The notes: generated from the letters alone by a model not told the origin. A stretch of 64,000 nt of DNA from Capronia americana (GCA_016110215.1 JADWQD010000003.1:186001-250000), one strand, 5' to 3'. Positions 33,689 to 45,266 are shown, counted from the first letter of the stretch. Numbers and translations: made by a program.

Positions 33689-36600
33689 TGTTAAGAGCTT
33701 CGTGACTTATCTGATGAATCGGAAACGGACTATGCATCTTGGAGAGAGTGCAGGATATGGGCTAAAATCACGGATGGGACGTATGTATATTATTATGCTT
33801 CCGTGGTGGGATGACTCTTCTCGGACGAGGCACAACGATGTCGGTCAAACCTGGTGTGCCTTTTCAAGTATATTGTTTTTTTGCGAGAAGTACGCTGCAG
33901 GCAGCAATCATGGGTTTGATCCAGCAATGCAATATGCATCCGCGAAGTCTGCGCCAGCCCTGAGAGATCAGGAAACTCATTCGCCTACTATGATTGGGAT
34001 GAGAATCGCCCAGTGCAGGACTGCTCTCGTTTCTTTTCGCCCGTCCGGCCGCGCCCACGCACAAACATGCGCCGCACTGGGGTTGTAGAGCACCGATGAA
34101 GCATGCCCAGCTCTTGGGCGCCAACGTCCAAATCCTGCGTTTGTGACCTGTTGGCCAGTACACAGGCAAGAAATCCGCAGAGCTGAGGACATACGGGCAA
34201 AGGACCAAAGATCGACTCGACTTCTCAACTCGGAATCAGCCATTCGCGTCAAGTGAAGAGAGATGCTACCTAACATTGGCAATATCATTGCATTCCGAGG
34301 CCCACCAGGTGTCGTGGGGAGAGCGAAGGCTCTAGATACTGCAACACCGCCCGCGGACGATCTCGCAACCGCGAAAATACCGAGGGTCACTCGCATGAGC
34401 ACTTGATCCTCTCGCCGCCGAGAACTGCTTTTGGGCCGTTTTCTGCACCTGATTCCTATGGATGTTGAACTGACGTTGCCGCCTCTGAAGGGCCTGCAGA
34501 ACGCGCCGCGGCGAGAGTGGTGTCTCAATAACAATAGGAAATGCCACTGCAAAGTTAAGAAATTCCGATCCCGCCCCAATGTAATATGTCGAAGCTCGAA
34601 GCTCGAAGCTCTGTGCTCATGGCGCGCCTACCTCTTATGTCCTGCCTGATGTAACGCAGACGGTCCGGACGGAATAGCGGTGAAGGCCATCAGGGAAGCG
34701 GTTGCAGTGAACAAATCCGAACCCATTGCTGGGAATGTCCTTTCTGGACTGCTTGCAGGATCTCGCAGTGCTGGTTGATCACGGGGCTGTCCTGATCTGA
34801 CGAGTAATCGAAGTTCCTTCGTCCGAGATTCGATGTAGTTGCTCGGAAAGCGTAGGCTTCGTGCTTCAAGATCTGAAGCTCCGGCACATGAACAAGCTGG
34901 CTCCCATCTCGAGCCATGACGTTGTTGCATGATCTTTGCTGCTTGCCCTTGCGCGGTACAAGGGGTGGAATGAGCGGCATGGTGACAACAAACCCAGGCT
35001 TCAGGCACTATCATCTGCTGACGGTAACGAAGAGGTCTGGTGGAGTAGAGGAATAGTTGTCGGCTGTTGCATTGCCGGTTTAACCTAGCAGTTGATTCAG
35101 ACAACAACCATTCCACCCTATTCGAGAGCGGAGACAGGAATGGTGTGACGCTGGAGGAAGTCATGTCAGCTTTGCCGGTAACAACCCCGGCGATGCGGGT
35201 TTGACCGGGTCATTGGTGCTCTCCGTAGTTAGTTTTCCTCCACGAACGTGCTGGGGGAGAGGTAAGGGGCAATAAGCGGTGAATGACAAGGCTGCAAAAT
35301 ACAAAACTTCCACTAATACGGGGTCGGTCGGAGTCGGGTGACCTCAACCTCAGACATATAGTAATTTCTTTCTGGTATTCGAGACGTAAGAGATCACACT
35401 GATGATCCGGGCCTACGTAGCAGTCTGACTTCGGAGAACTTTGCGCAGGGGGTGCATCGACGATGACTTGCCACGTCAACGCTGGGTCCTGCGGAGAGGA
35501 GGACAAGATGTGAGCTTGGACAGACTATGAGATCATGGCTCCGATATCATCTCCGATGGACGCTGCTGATGTAGGCCGGGAGATGGAATTGTGTTGGAAA
35601 TGGTCATGTCAGAGCGCGATATAGGAACAACAGCGCCAATGGAAATTGAGGTTGTCTGGAATATTCGCTGCCCAACCTCGAGGCAACGAATGGACGTGGA
35701 CGAGCTTGCAGGAAAATAGATGAGTGGTGCAAAATGCACGCGCTGGGTGCCTTCTGCAGAAGTGCAGTAGTGGCAGGATTCGAACCGTCAGAGAAGCCTG
35801 GTAGACGCATCTTTGGGGCCCTAGTGACGTCTGGAGGCGGACAGGTTCGTGCAGAGCTGCACGCATCGTTTGTCGCCTTCTCTGCCTGTGCGCAGGTGTA
35901 TGAAGTGGCTGATTCAGACATGCACTGTTGCAAGAAACGAGGGCTCGATATTCGAGTCGGGAGCGTGGCATGCTGAGGTTCGAAATTGAGGAAGATTTGA
36001 AAGATGGCTGAGCTGCGCATGCTTCAATTCCTGTAGCTGAGGGAGGAGCCAGCTGGAGCGGAAAGGGATCAATAGTAACCCCGGGGATGGCTGGTGGTCG
36101 CCGTTTAGGGGCGTCGGTGCCCATGTGGTCGTTCGACTGTGCTCGAGTTAGTGTCCGCCTTGCAGCGCATGCCCGCATGCCGCGGTGCAGCTCGCCTGTT
36201 GGACCTCTGGTCCCAAAAGAAATTGATGCGATCGCAGGATTCCGCGCACTGGTGAGTTGGGCTGCACGCCCAAGTTGATGGTCCGAATCGGATAAGTCGC
36301 GGCCTAATGGGTCCCCCAAGCGATGCCAGGTTGAAAGGGATGCCCAAGCGTGAGATAGTTAGCTTTTGGGCCTTCGGGGCGAACGGGGCAAGCGGGATAT
36401 AGGGAAGCAGCCGCCTATTAGCAGTGGCCCTTCCAGCCTTATTGGCTGCTTCGCGCTCGCAAAACACCCACGTTGGCGGTTGAGTTTGGCACTGTCGCGG
36501 GCGGCCCCCAGTCAACCAGCCCCGCGGAGCACGCCCTGACCACGATGTCGGCCTTGGTTGGAAGCTGCACATCGAATCTGAAAGGAGACGTCGAAGAAAT

Positions 36601-37485
36601 ACCCTGTACTCGCCGTTCACTGTTTGCAATATACCTTGGAGCTAAAGCTTCATATCGCGCCCGACAAGAGCGAGAAAAATCTGGCAACTGCCAACCGGCC
36701 TGATATTCTGTATTCCCCGTCCTGCCTCCCGTCTCCTGCGGCGTGCATCCTCTACCAGTTTCAGATCTCTCTGCCTGAACAGCCTTGTTTGAGCGGTGAA
36801 GTAGCTTGAGCCAGTCTTTCGAAACCACCATATATCCATCAAATCCACTTCACTGCCCTTGCGTGGTCCTCATTTACCATAGCGACCTCACAGACAAGGC
36901 CGTGGGTCAGACGACCACTGATCCGACCAGCGCTTGCATTGAATACACACCCACCGCGCGAGCCAGCTCCTCCCCTCGACGACCCGAGCGAGACCATTGA
37001 CCCTGGTCGAGTATTCGCTGCGAGCACAACAAAACCCGGCCCTCGTCCTGCATTTGTCCTTCCTGTCACTCAGCAGTTCGGCCTGCGCAGGTGGAAGACC
37101 CATACCCAGCTCTTTTCAAGACATTCTCCTCTTTGCAGCAGTGTGGACGATATTTTCCAAGACCTTGTGTGATTGTGTGGCGTCGGGCCTTGTCTTGTAC
37201 TCACCGCCTCCAAGTTCTTCCAGCTCCGACTCTCCGACGTCTCCTCGCTACCACTCGGTCCATGGTCAGTCACCAATAACATCTCTGGGGCTTCCGAATC
37301 CCACCAAAACCTTCTCCGTCCTTCTGTATCACCGTCACACAATACACCCTCCATGTCCTGTTGCCATTGTCGCTATCCGCTGGCTGTTGTGTAGCCCGAC
37401 TCAAGCGGAGGTTGCTGACTCGACCGCGGCGGAGGACGGAGGACTGCCCCTCACTCGTATCAGACCCAAGGCGACCTCCGCAATA
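33689..37485. other. 3.8-kb region upstream of the kinase-like gene
   Basis: No gene could be supported. The frame of the downstream gene stays open to the left as far as about 36997, but without an ATG, so this is likely leader sequence. A perfect match to a tRNA B-box on the minus strand (35776-35786) lacks a foldable tRNA around it. Several 170-240-codon minus-strand frames show no family features. The block may contain a long 5' UTR or introns in the leader. Confidence 0.45.
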
Positions 37486-40400
37486 ATGGGCATTCGACCT
37501 CAGCATGCCGAACCCAGCGCATTGAGACAGGTCGATTCCGAGCCGCATCAGCATCATTCCAGACACTCGCTTAGATTCGGAATGTGGCAGAAACTCCAGC
37601 ATTTCTTCGCCAAAGAAGATGCGACGCAGAGTCCCGTCGAGTGTTCGGATGACGAGCAGTGGCCCCGAGACTGGGCTGACAGTCGAGATTCTAATAAAAA
37701 CGAGTCCGCAACGAGGCCGCTTGCTGTTGGCCTCCCTCGGCAAGCAACCTTCCGTCGTCAGAACTCTGAACGACGAGACCGATTGCTTCCTATCCAGCCT
37801 GGGCATGCTGAGAGAAGAGCCGTCTCATCAACGAGGCATGCTTCGATAAGCCTACCGAGACGGCGAGCCACCTCGTCACCACCCAACTGGGACCCTGCTA
37901 GAACATCTGCACCCGCTGTGGCTGTTACCGCCAGGGCGGATGTCGGTGGTGGTGACGCCCACGTCGACCTGCCGCCAACTCTCGACCCGACACAGCCCGA
38001 CACTACTGAGGATCTCTGGCCACAGGACGACTACCGGCCGCCGCGCCCGCCTTCCAGGACATCCTCTGATGACTCACATTATGCACAGATGCCTCTAGCC
38101 GATGACAAGGCCGAGCTACGGGACGAGCTCGATCGTCGATGGATCCTCAACCTGAGTATGCACTTTCGAGACAAGTCCGACCGCGAGAAGTTCTTCGTCA
38201 CTTATGCACAGACTCCCAGCTTTTGGCGTCGGGTGACCATTTCATGTGACTACCGCAATGCCGAACCCGGTTCCCTGGAGATGGACTTGAAAGAACTACA
38301 GTTTCAACGGGATAAGAGCCTGCAGATTTATGAGTCGATCCGTGATTCCCTGCCTGAAATTCAATTCTACGACACCGTCACCAACCTCAAACTGGAAACA
38401 ACCGATGGTCGACTACATGTACATGTGACGGAAGACGTCAACGAGATCATACCTTATCCACCCAAAACTACCGTCACACATATCTTCAACAACGAGGCCT
38501 TCAAACCAATGAAAGTCCGGGAAGACGAGCTCGTCTTCGACTCCCACCTTTCCGGGTTCGTCTACAAGGTGCAATACAAGGGCAGAACGTATATCAAGAA
38601 AGAGATCCCTGGCCCGGACACTGTTGATGAGTTCCTGTATGAGATCAATGCCCTCCATGCACTTCACGACTCGGATCATGTTATCAAACTTGAGGCCGTT
38701 GTGTTTGATGACACGGAATCGCTGGTCAAAGGCTTGCTCATCAGCTATGCAGACAAGGGTGCGATCGTCGATCTATTATACGATCACAGAGGTGCCATTG
38801 CGTGGGAAGACCGGTGCAGGTGGGCTGAGCAGGCGGTCCGAGGGCTGAGTGAAATACACGAAGAGGGCTATGTCCAGGGCGACTTTACGTTATCCAACAT
38901 CGTGGTGGACGCCGACGACAACGCCAAGATCATCGACATCAACCGGCGCGGGTGTCCGGTTGGCTGGGAGCCTCCAGAGATTGCAACCAAAATTGCGAGC
39001 AATCAACGGATCTCCATGTACATTGGCGAGAAATCGGACATCTATCAACTGGGCATGACGCTGTGGGCTCTGGCGATGGACGACGATGAGCCTGAGCGGC
39101 ACGTACCGCCACTAAGTGTCGATGAATTTCCTTCGGAGGTGCCCGAATGGTACCAAGACATTGTCAGGATTTGCTTGTCTCCCCGCCCACGCGATCGATT
39201 GTCCGCCCTGGAACTGGTCGACCTGTTCCCAGAAGCAATCTCCATGTCATGCGACGACATTCGGCCGCAACAACGACCTGCCTTGAAATTACGCACGATG
39301 AAGAAGTACATTGACCCTGCCGACGCCGTCGAACGGGATGACATATTGCGTTTGAGCAAAAAACCACAGGAAACCGAGGCGATTCCATATTCGCCAGAAA
39401 GCTCCAGGGATGACTACACGTTTACATATCCAAAGTCCTCCAACTATGAGTTTGAAAGCGACCTTTCAGGATATGATCGACCCAGAGGTAGGAGACCCCC
39501 CATCAACTATGCACATCTCGGCAGCAATGAGAGGCATCACTGGGAATCCGAAGACGAGAGACCGACACCAACAGAAGATTTGGAACCCAACATTGTGGCC
39601 ATCTCGCCGGGAGTGGACCGGGAATTCAATGAGCTCGAATTGGATGGTCATCGATACCTGATATCACGGCAGACCTTCAATGATGAGGAACTGGAAATAT
39701 TGGAACGTCAAGCCGAGGCCGAAAGCTGCCTTCTGAGTCAAGGTCCGACTGATGGAGATGGCATGGCTGAGCCTGAGGCTGTGGCTGTCTCGAGTGACGC
39801 TCTGACAGATTCACCTCCCATACCAGCCAGGCGTCCCTCCCTTCTGGCCGTCACTTCGGCCACATCTGATAGCACCCCTCGCAACAGTCAGGACTTTCTC
39901 AACCTCCTCGCTAAGCCTCGGTCTGAGGACTTACACTCCGAGACGAAAGCGATGAGTGACATCGGGGAATTTTGTTCTCCCATGGGCCCCAACAACGATC
40001 AAAATATCCCTCAGACTGGCAAGGCTCCAGCTGCTGATGGCGACACAGATCCACCAACACCCATATATGGGAATGGCCCATCTGAGGACAAGGCAGACCC
40101 ACCCCCGGACGCAGAAGCAACCAAACCGCCGAGTCTTCCATTTGCGGATAGTGGGTACGACGAGCCGCTTAAGTATCTTGTAGGGGACAGAGACGCCGAG
40201 TCCGTGGCACCTATCTTCGAGGAAGACGAGCCGGAACGGACGGAGGAGACGGCAGCCCCTTCTGTTCAGCAAGACGGACAGAAGACAGACGAGTTGCCTC
40301 ATTTTGCGGAGCAACAAGAACTATGCGATGATATACGGCTCGACTTGAGGCATGATACTCCTGCGCTTCCGCAGGAACCGATTTTGGCCGAAGAAAAGTC

Positions 40401-40554
40401 CAGTCAAGTCGAGTTCGCTCCAAAGGAACCTCTCTTCCCTGCTCCGCCGATTGATCTGGCGGAAAATCATGCAAACCGTGCACTATCCTCAGAACACGAA
40501 CACATCACAGACGCGAACCCACACGAGCCGTCACCAGGAACGGAAGTGACATAG
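37486..40554 (+). CDS. Divergent protein-kinase-fold protein (1022 aa)
   Basis: Single exon from the first in-frame ATG (37486) to TAG 40552-40554. The N-terminal 350 residues are mostly disordered, apart from a conserved opening (FGMWQKLQHFFAKEDATQSP) shared by this fungal family. Residues about 350-590 have a kinase fold: the glycine-rich loop is degenerate, the beta-3 lysine is in TYIKKE (371/372), and the catalytic loop reads GYVQGDFTLSNI. There HRD has become QGD, but the Asp (466) and the Asn (471) are kept. DFG has become DIN (484-486), with the Asp kept. A WEPPEI segment stands in for the APE region. The C-terminal 430 residues are acidic and Pro/Glu/Ser-rich. It could be an active atypical kinase or a pseudokinase scaffold. 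Substrate and pathway are unknown. Confidence 0.85.
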   Translation: MGIRPQHAEPSALRQVDSEPHQHHSRHSLRFGMWQKLQHFFAKEDATQSPVECSDDEQWPRDWADSRDSNKNESATRPLAVGLPRQATFRRQNSERRDRLLPIQPGHAERRAVSSTRHASISLPRRRATSSPPNWDPARTSAPAVAVTARADVGGGDAHVDLPPTLDPTQPDTTEDLWPQDDYRPPRPPSRTSSDDSHYAQMPLADDKAELRDELDRRWILNLSMHFRDKSDREKFFVTYAQTPSFWRRVTISCDYRNAEPGSLEMDLKELQFQRDKSLQIYESIRDSLPEIQFYDTVTNLKLETTDGRLHVHVTEDVNEIIPYPPKTTVTHIFNNEAFKPMKVREDELVFDSHLSGFVYKVQYKGRTYIKKEIPGPDTVDEFLYEINALHALHDSDHVIKLEAVVFDDTESLVKGLLISYADKGAIVDLLYDHRGAIAWEDRCRWAEQAVRGLSEIHEEGYVQGDFTLSNIVVDADDNAKIIDINRRGCPVGWEPPEIATKIASNQRISMYIGEKSDIYQLGMTLWALAMDDDEPERHVPPLSVDEFPSEVPEWYQDIVRICLSPRPRDRLSALELVDLFPEAISMSCDDIRPQQRPALKLRTMKKYIDPADAVERDDILRLSKKPQETEAIPYSPESSRDDYTFTYPKSSNYEFESDLSGYDRPRGRRPPINYAHLGSNERHHWESEDERPTPTEDLEPNIVAISPGVDREFNELELDGHRYLISRQTFNDEELEILERQAEAESCLLSQGPTDGDGMAEPEAVAVSSDALTDSPPIPARRPSLLAVTSATSDSTPRNSQDFLNLLAKPRSEDLHSETKAMSDIGEFCSPMGPNNDQNIPQTGKAPAADGDTDPPTPIYGNGPSEDKADPPPDAEATKPPSLPFADSGYDEPLKYLVGDRDAESVAPIFEEDEPERTEETAAPSVQQDGQKTDELPHFAEQQELCDDIRLDLRHDTPALPQEPILAEEKSSQVEFAPKEPLFPAPPIDLAENHANRALSSEHEHITDANPHEPSPGTEVT

Positions 40555-41461
40555 TGGCACGAGAAGCGATTCAATGACGCACTCGCTGTCGTTTGGACGT
40601 TGGCACGACCTACCATATGAGACAGGCTTTACAGAGCGGATGCGGAACAAGCCCCGATGGATTTCAACTCCACACCCTTGTGGTCGCGAGCAACTCTTGA
40701 CGACAAAGCAAGTCCCAGAGACTACACCGACGACTGATGCGCCCTGGCCTGGTCCACACACCGAACTGCCCACCCAACCTCTGGTTCCTCCGAAGGCCGC
40801 CAGACAACTAGCCGTCTTCATCGGTCGGGAATTCGGCAGGCGTCTGCCATGACGGAAATGCTGTTTTCCTTTTGCAAGGTCACCGGCGAACGCCGGCTTG
40901 GGATCACCCGACTCACGAATGATCAAACACGAACAAAATGACAACACATTACAACACATTACAACCAACGTGGAGTTCAGTGGTTGGCTCTCTGATTTGA
41001 ATGTATTTCCGAGAATTTCAAGCGCACTGTTTTGGACATGATAGCGATTTTCCAGTCGACACCTTGGTATTTGTCAAGCGAACCGGGACCGAACCGGGCC
41101 AGCTTGCTGTGGGCATTTCGGTGTTAGTCATTGTGCATGGGCGGTGTTCTGATGGTATGTCCAATATGAACCCCAAAGGTTGCAAAACCAATTATCCCCA
41201 GAAGTGGTCAAATGCTCGGCCATGAGGGCGAACTCGAGCACCGCAGTCAGTCAGGGCAGGGAACTGTTTCACTTCCGTCGTTACGGGCATTGCCGGCCGA
41301 AGGTTTCGAGAGGATGCAACGTCTACGATTATTCCACCAACGTGAGGCCAGACAGAACTCACGACATATAGGTTACGATAGCCATGAATCATGCATTAAT
41401 GCTTATCAAGCCCACTGTCCATGCCCTATTTCTAACCGTGCAGAGCCAACCGCTGACATGC
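40555..41461. other. Convergent 3' intergenic region
   Basis: This lies between the stop of the kinase-like gene (+) and that of zng1 (-). It is 907 bp with no supportable gene or notable repeat apart from a short ACAACACATTACA duplication near 40940. Confidence 0.55.
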
Positions 41462-42637
41462 TTACGAGCTGAAACTATCGACGCCCCCACTGTCTACTTC
41501 TCTGATGAGATCTAAATTCCTCCCGATGAATACAATCTTGCTTTCTGTCACTGTATTCTCCGCGTCCTCGGTCGGCGGTATTTCGATCAGGTCGAAAATC
41601 TCTCGCACACCCTGCACGACCCGACTGGTTCCGTCCGTACATCTGATCAGGCCTTTGGTCCTATGCACTTCATACTTCCTAGCTCTGCCTTCCTGTCGGT
41701 CTTCGGCGTCCCAAAGGAGGGTCTCTAGCCAGCCAGTGAGCAGGGGCAGTTTCTGCGGGTCGAATGGCGGCAATGGAATGGTATACGTGGAAATCGTCGG
41801 GTCTAAATGGGAGTGGCCCTTGGACGCGAAGTCGGGCATGGCAATTACGCTTGTGGCTGTGGGAAAGGTTGAATAAGCATTGAGATCCAGGATCGTGCCG
41901 CTCAGATTGTCGACGTGGGAATGGTCTGTCGGTATGATACGTGCCAGGCTGTTAATAGAAGATATTCGGGTCTGGACCGCGGAAAGCTTCGTATCGGAGA
42001 CGAGGTCCGTCTTGTTGAGGATTATCACGTCCGCGTGGGAGATCTGGAGGTGGGCCGTGGTGAGGAGGGGTGTCTCACGGTCGTGATGGTGAGCGTCCTT
42101 CTCATCATCTGGTATCTCCTCCGGGGCAGGCTCGTCCAGGCTCCTCAGGATATTCTTTGCATCGACGACCGTGATAATTCCGTCAAGGTAAATACTACTC
42201 CCCAGTCCTTCGTCCAGCCAGAACATGGGCGCAATATTCCCCGGATCAGCCACGCCGGTGGTCTCAAGCAGGATATAATCGAAATTCTTCTGCCGTTCGA
42301 CAAGCGACTCCAGTGCCGCAACACCCGAGTCCTTGACACTGCAACAGATACAACCGTTTGCAAGAGGGATCCATTCGGTTGAAGACCGGTCTCCTTGGTT
42401 GACGGTCAAAGACTTCTCAATGTCCGCTGTATTGCCGAATTCATTGAGGATCACAGCAATCTTCTTTCCGTGCTCGGCCGTCAAGATGTAGTTCAGCAAG
42501 GTTGTCTTCCCTGCCCCAAGGTAGCCAGTTACGATTGTGATCGGTACCTTCTTTGAAGTCGAGGCGTCGGTGCCGTTTGCATTGATTTCGCTCTTCTCGG
42601 CTTCAACGAGGTCCGGGACTTCATCATCGTCATCCAT
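41462..42637 (-). CDS. zng1: Zng1, zinc-transferring COG0523/CobW GTPase (391 aa)
   Basis: Single exon, ATG 42637 to TAA 41462-41464. Residues 38-46 are the Walker A loop GYLGAGKTT. The zinc-binding C-x-C-C motif is at Cys96, Cys98 and Cys99 (GCICCSVKD), the defining feature of COG0523 metallochaperones. NKTD-type base recognition is in [12 protein letters not shown] His-rich insert (DAHHHDRE) near residue 190 could add metal ligands. The C-terminal CobW_C domain ends in [10 protein letters not shown]. Near the N-terminus, DEVPDLVE (residues 5-12) resembles the motif by which Zng1 docks on methionine aminopeptidase 1 in animals and yeast. Family members deliver zinc to that enzyme in the cytosol using GTP. 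It shares a divergent promoter with mob3. Confidence 0.93.
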   Translation of the reverse strand: MDDDDEVPDLVEAEKSEINANGTDASTSKKVPITIVTGYLGAGKTTLLNYILTAEHGKKIAVILNEFGNTADIEKSLTVNQGDRSSTEWIPLANGCICCSVKDSGVAALESLVERQKNFDYILLETTGVADPGNIAPMFWLDEGLGSSIYLDGIITVVDAKNILRSLDEPAPEEIPDDEKDAHHHDRETPLLTTAHLQISHADVIILNKTDLVSDTKLSAVQTRISSINSLARIIPTDHSHVDNLSGTILDLNAYSTFPTATSVIAMPDFASKGHSHLDPTISTYTIPLPPFDPQKLPLLTGWLETLLWDAEDRQEGRARKYEVHRTKGLIRCTDGTSRVVQGVREIFDLIEIPPTEDAENTVTESKIVFIGRNLDLIREVDSGGVDSFSS

Positions 42638-43313
42638 ACTTCAAGCTCGCATTGTTTTTCTTCTATTTATCATCCAGAGCTGACTCTGGCCAAGGCTATG
42701 AGTCCCAAGTCAGTACAATATGAACTGCTGTTCACATCGAAGAATCAGCCTGTGCAGCGTCATGGGCAGATGGGGAAAGTTTAACCGAACCTCACTGCAG
42801 TTTAGTGCCAATTCTCCACTTGCGGTCGATCCCGCACTCTAGCTCGTCGGCTGGATGTAAAGGGCAACTCTTCCGAGAGGAAGCGCGCTCCTGCGGCGGT
42901 TGATGTTCATTTCAGCGACCTTCAAGACATTCCCACCACACACCAGAGCGAACAAAGAAAGAAGGAAGCTTCCAGGCTTGTGAACTCAGCCTGCTCCGTA
43001 CTGGGGTGCCAGCCTTGAGCCCGTCTCGAACAATCGACATCTCTTAGGTATAACCGGCGAAACACTGGGGACCGCCATATTGGGTTGCCCTCCCTCCGTA
43101 CTCATCCCTCAGCAAACAACACCTTGAAGCTTGGCAGCCTGACCACTCGAGAAGGAGGGTCGCAGTCTGAAAAAACCCCAGTGGTATCGAATGGGCGGAC
43201 CGAGCTACTAATAAGGGCTGGCGTCTGAGCGTTGTGAGGCTTAGCGCCGGAGACCTGGTAGGAGGAGTACACAGTATATCGGGCCACCATCGCATTCGTC
43301 CTCTCCGCGCACG
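42638..43313. promoter_or_regulatory. Divergent promoter region of zng1 and mob3
   Basis: Both genes start outward from this 676-bp gap. Core promoters for both must lie here. I could not assign specific sites with confidence. Confidence 0.55.
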
Positions 43314-45266
43314 ATGACAGCGGTTACACCCTCAAGATCGGGCGTGTCGCCGTCTAGCTCGCCTCGGCTACCATCGCCTCCTCCCATTCCAGAGGTGCAA
43401 TTTGGCCCGAAGAGCCCTGGTGCCGACCTGTCGAAAGAACTCTCACTCGATGCGACCTCAAAGCCAGATGAAGGAGCCGCGAGAAGGATAAGGCCAGGAA
43501 CAAAAGCTGCAGATATGGCTATGGGCCCTCCACTTGTGCCGTTGAGTCAGCTGGATTCACCATTCCAACTACAAGAACACCTCAAATCGCTCTACTCCCA
43601 CCTCACGCATACCCCAGATGCGACCCATACCGTCCCCGTCACGAAAGAAACCGCTCTACAGCTTGCTACGCCCCCGCCGATAAACGAAAGCGAGTCAGTG
43701 GACAGAAATCTCTGGCTCTACGAACTATGTAGATTTCTCACCCAAAAAGCGAACATCGTCTCTATCTTCCTCATGAACGACAGCCCACCGTGTTCGGCGA
43801 CGACCTGCCCGGAGATGAGGGCTAGCGAATGGCAGTACCTATGCGCCGTCCATGAGCCACCCAAATCATGCTGCGCCGTGGACTACTGCAATCACACTCT
43901 GGATTGGGCGGCGAACGTCCTCACGAGCCCGAAACATTTCCCGTCGCGGCTGGCGCTGGGTGGAGAGGGAGGCAGTGTCATTCAAAGCATGCGACAGTTG
44001 ACGAACATCTTTCGCCGAGTCTACAGGATCTTTGCACATGCCTGGTTCCAACATCGCGATGTCTTCTGGTCCGTTGAAGCAACCTATGGTCTATACATGT
44101 TCTTCAAAGTGGTCTGCGATGAGTATCATCTTATCCCGGAAGACAGCTACACCATCCCAGCTGAAGCTGAAGGTGGCCGCGAAGCCGTCGTTGAAAAAGA
44201 CATGGGGTTGAAACCTGTCATCCTCCGAAAGGACGGCACGCCAAGTTCGTCATCGGAGGAGCCGCCCAGCGGACCCACTTCGTCAGAGCTTGAACCGTCA
44301 GTGGCGCCGACGACGGTCAGTACGGGCGCGACGACACGTAGGCACAAACATACGCCCAGTACCGGAAGCCACGTAGCCACCATCGCCGAGGGCGCAGAGG
44401 AGGAAGAAGAGCAGCCAACGAGCACCATCTCGACGAAGCCTAATAATCTACCCGGCGGGCTAGGGCTGGTTGAGGTTCCCGAGTCATTGAAGATATCATT
44501 AGAGGAGAAGAGGGGAGTCTCACCCCAGCCGGGGAAATTGGGCAATGATCCCTCGCCGGATCGTCTATTACCAAAACTGGATATCGCCTCTTCAGTACCC
44601 AAATACGAACTTCGCGCGCCGGAAGATCCTACACCTACGGGCAATACGGAAGACATTGATCCCCTCTCTGTTCACCAAGGAGCACAACAACAGTCATCCT
44701 CGTCCGCCGCTGAAGGCGACAACGACCAGGTTAGCACCACCACAAAGGATGAAGCAGCAACAAAAACACAACCCGAGACTCCAATCGAACAAGTCAACAA
44801 ACCATTTGATGATGAGCAAGCAGGCCAAAAAATCACATCCCCTTCTGGCGGCTCGATAAGAACGGCCGGCAACGATGTCCTGGCTGCTATAATGGGGCAC
44901 ATAGATGACGTCGATGAGGAAAATGCTACCAGGGACACGCACCCCGAGAGCGTGAGGGAGCGGGACGATAAAGTGAAGACCAATGTCAGAGAGGAAGAAC
45001 CTGACGAGGACGTGGAGGAGAATGAGAGCTTCAGCCCTGTTCAGACAAGTCCACCTCCCGCGGCAGACGCGATTGAGAAAAACGGAGGCCAGAAACAGCG
45101 AGCCGAGGAGGAGCAGGATAATGCCCAAGACAGCAGCCACGTACTAGGGCGCGATGACGTTCGAGTCTTTGTGGAGGAGAAGACAGACGACGACGACGAC
45201 GAGCAGCTGCCGGGCCATGGCAATGTTGACGAAGCGGTCAAGGAGACGGAGAACACGGGGTCGTGA
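43314..45266 (+). CDS. mob3: Mob3/phocein, STRIPAK complex subunit (650 aa)
   Basis: Single exon from ATG 43314 to TGA 45264-45266. The MOB fold spans about residues 80-285. Zinc ligands are visible as Cys160 and Cys165 (CSATTC) and His242 and His247 (HAWFQH). The segments CPEMRASEWQYLCAVHEPP and RRVYRIFAHAWF match phocein (animal MOB4) rather than the Mob1/Mob2 kinase activators. In filamentous fungi Mob3 belongs to STRIPAK with striatin (PRO11), PP2A and a Far11-type protein. That complex governs hyphal fusion and sexual development. The N-terminal 75 residues are Ser/Pro-rich. The C-terminal 360 residues are a strongly acidic, disordered tail ending in poly-Asp/Glu blocks, so the protein is much longer than animal MOB4 (about 225 aa). 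This is typical of the fungal forms. Confidence 0.93.
   Translation: MTAVTPSRSGVSPSSSPRLPSPPPIPEVQFGPKSPGADLSKELSLDATSKPDEGAARRIRPGTKAADMAMGPPLVPLSQLDSPFQLQEHLKSLYSHLTHTPDATHTVPVTKETALQLATPPPINESESVDRNLWLYELCRFLTQKANIVSIFLMNDSPPCSATTCPEMRASEWQYLCAVHEPPKSCCAVDYCNHTLDWAANVLTSPKHFPSRLALGGEGGSVIQSMRQLTNIFRRVYRIFAHAWFQHRDVFWSVEATYGLYMFFKVVCDEYHLIPEDSYTIPAEAEGGREAVVEKDMGLKPVILRKDGTPSSSSEEPPSGPTSSELEPSVAPTTVSTGATTRRHKHTPSTGSHVATIAEGAEEEEEQPTSTISTKPNNLPGGLGLVEVPESLKISLEEKRGVSPQPGKLGNDPSPDRLLPKLDIASSVPKYELRAPEDPTPTGNTEDIDPLSVHQGAQQQSSSSAAEGDNDQVSTTTKDEAATKTQPETPIEQVNKPFDDEQAGQKITSPSGGSIRTAGNDVLAAIMGHIDDVDEENATRDTHPESVRERDDKVKTNVREEEPDEDVEENESFSPVQTSPPPAADAIEKNGGQKQRAEEEQDNAQDSSHVLGRDDVRVFVEEKTDDDDDEQLPGHGNVDEAVKETENTGS

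Noticed and set aside
35776..35786. Perfect tRNA B-box (GGATTCGAACC) on the minus strand
   Set aside because: The flanking sequence does not form a T-stem, anticodon arm or acceptor stem, and no A-box fits at the right distance.
35609..36319. Minus-strand frame of 236 codons
   Set aside because: His/Arg/Pro/Ser-rich, with no conserved motif; likely chance in GC-balanced intergenic DNA.
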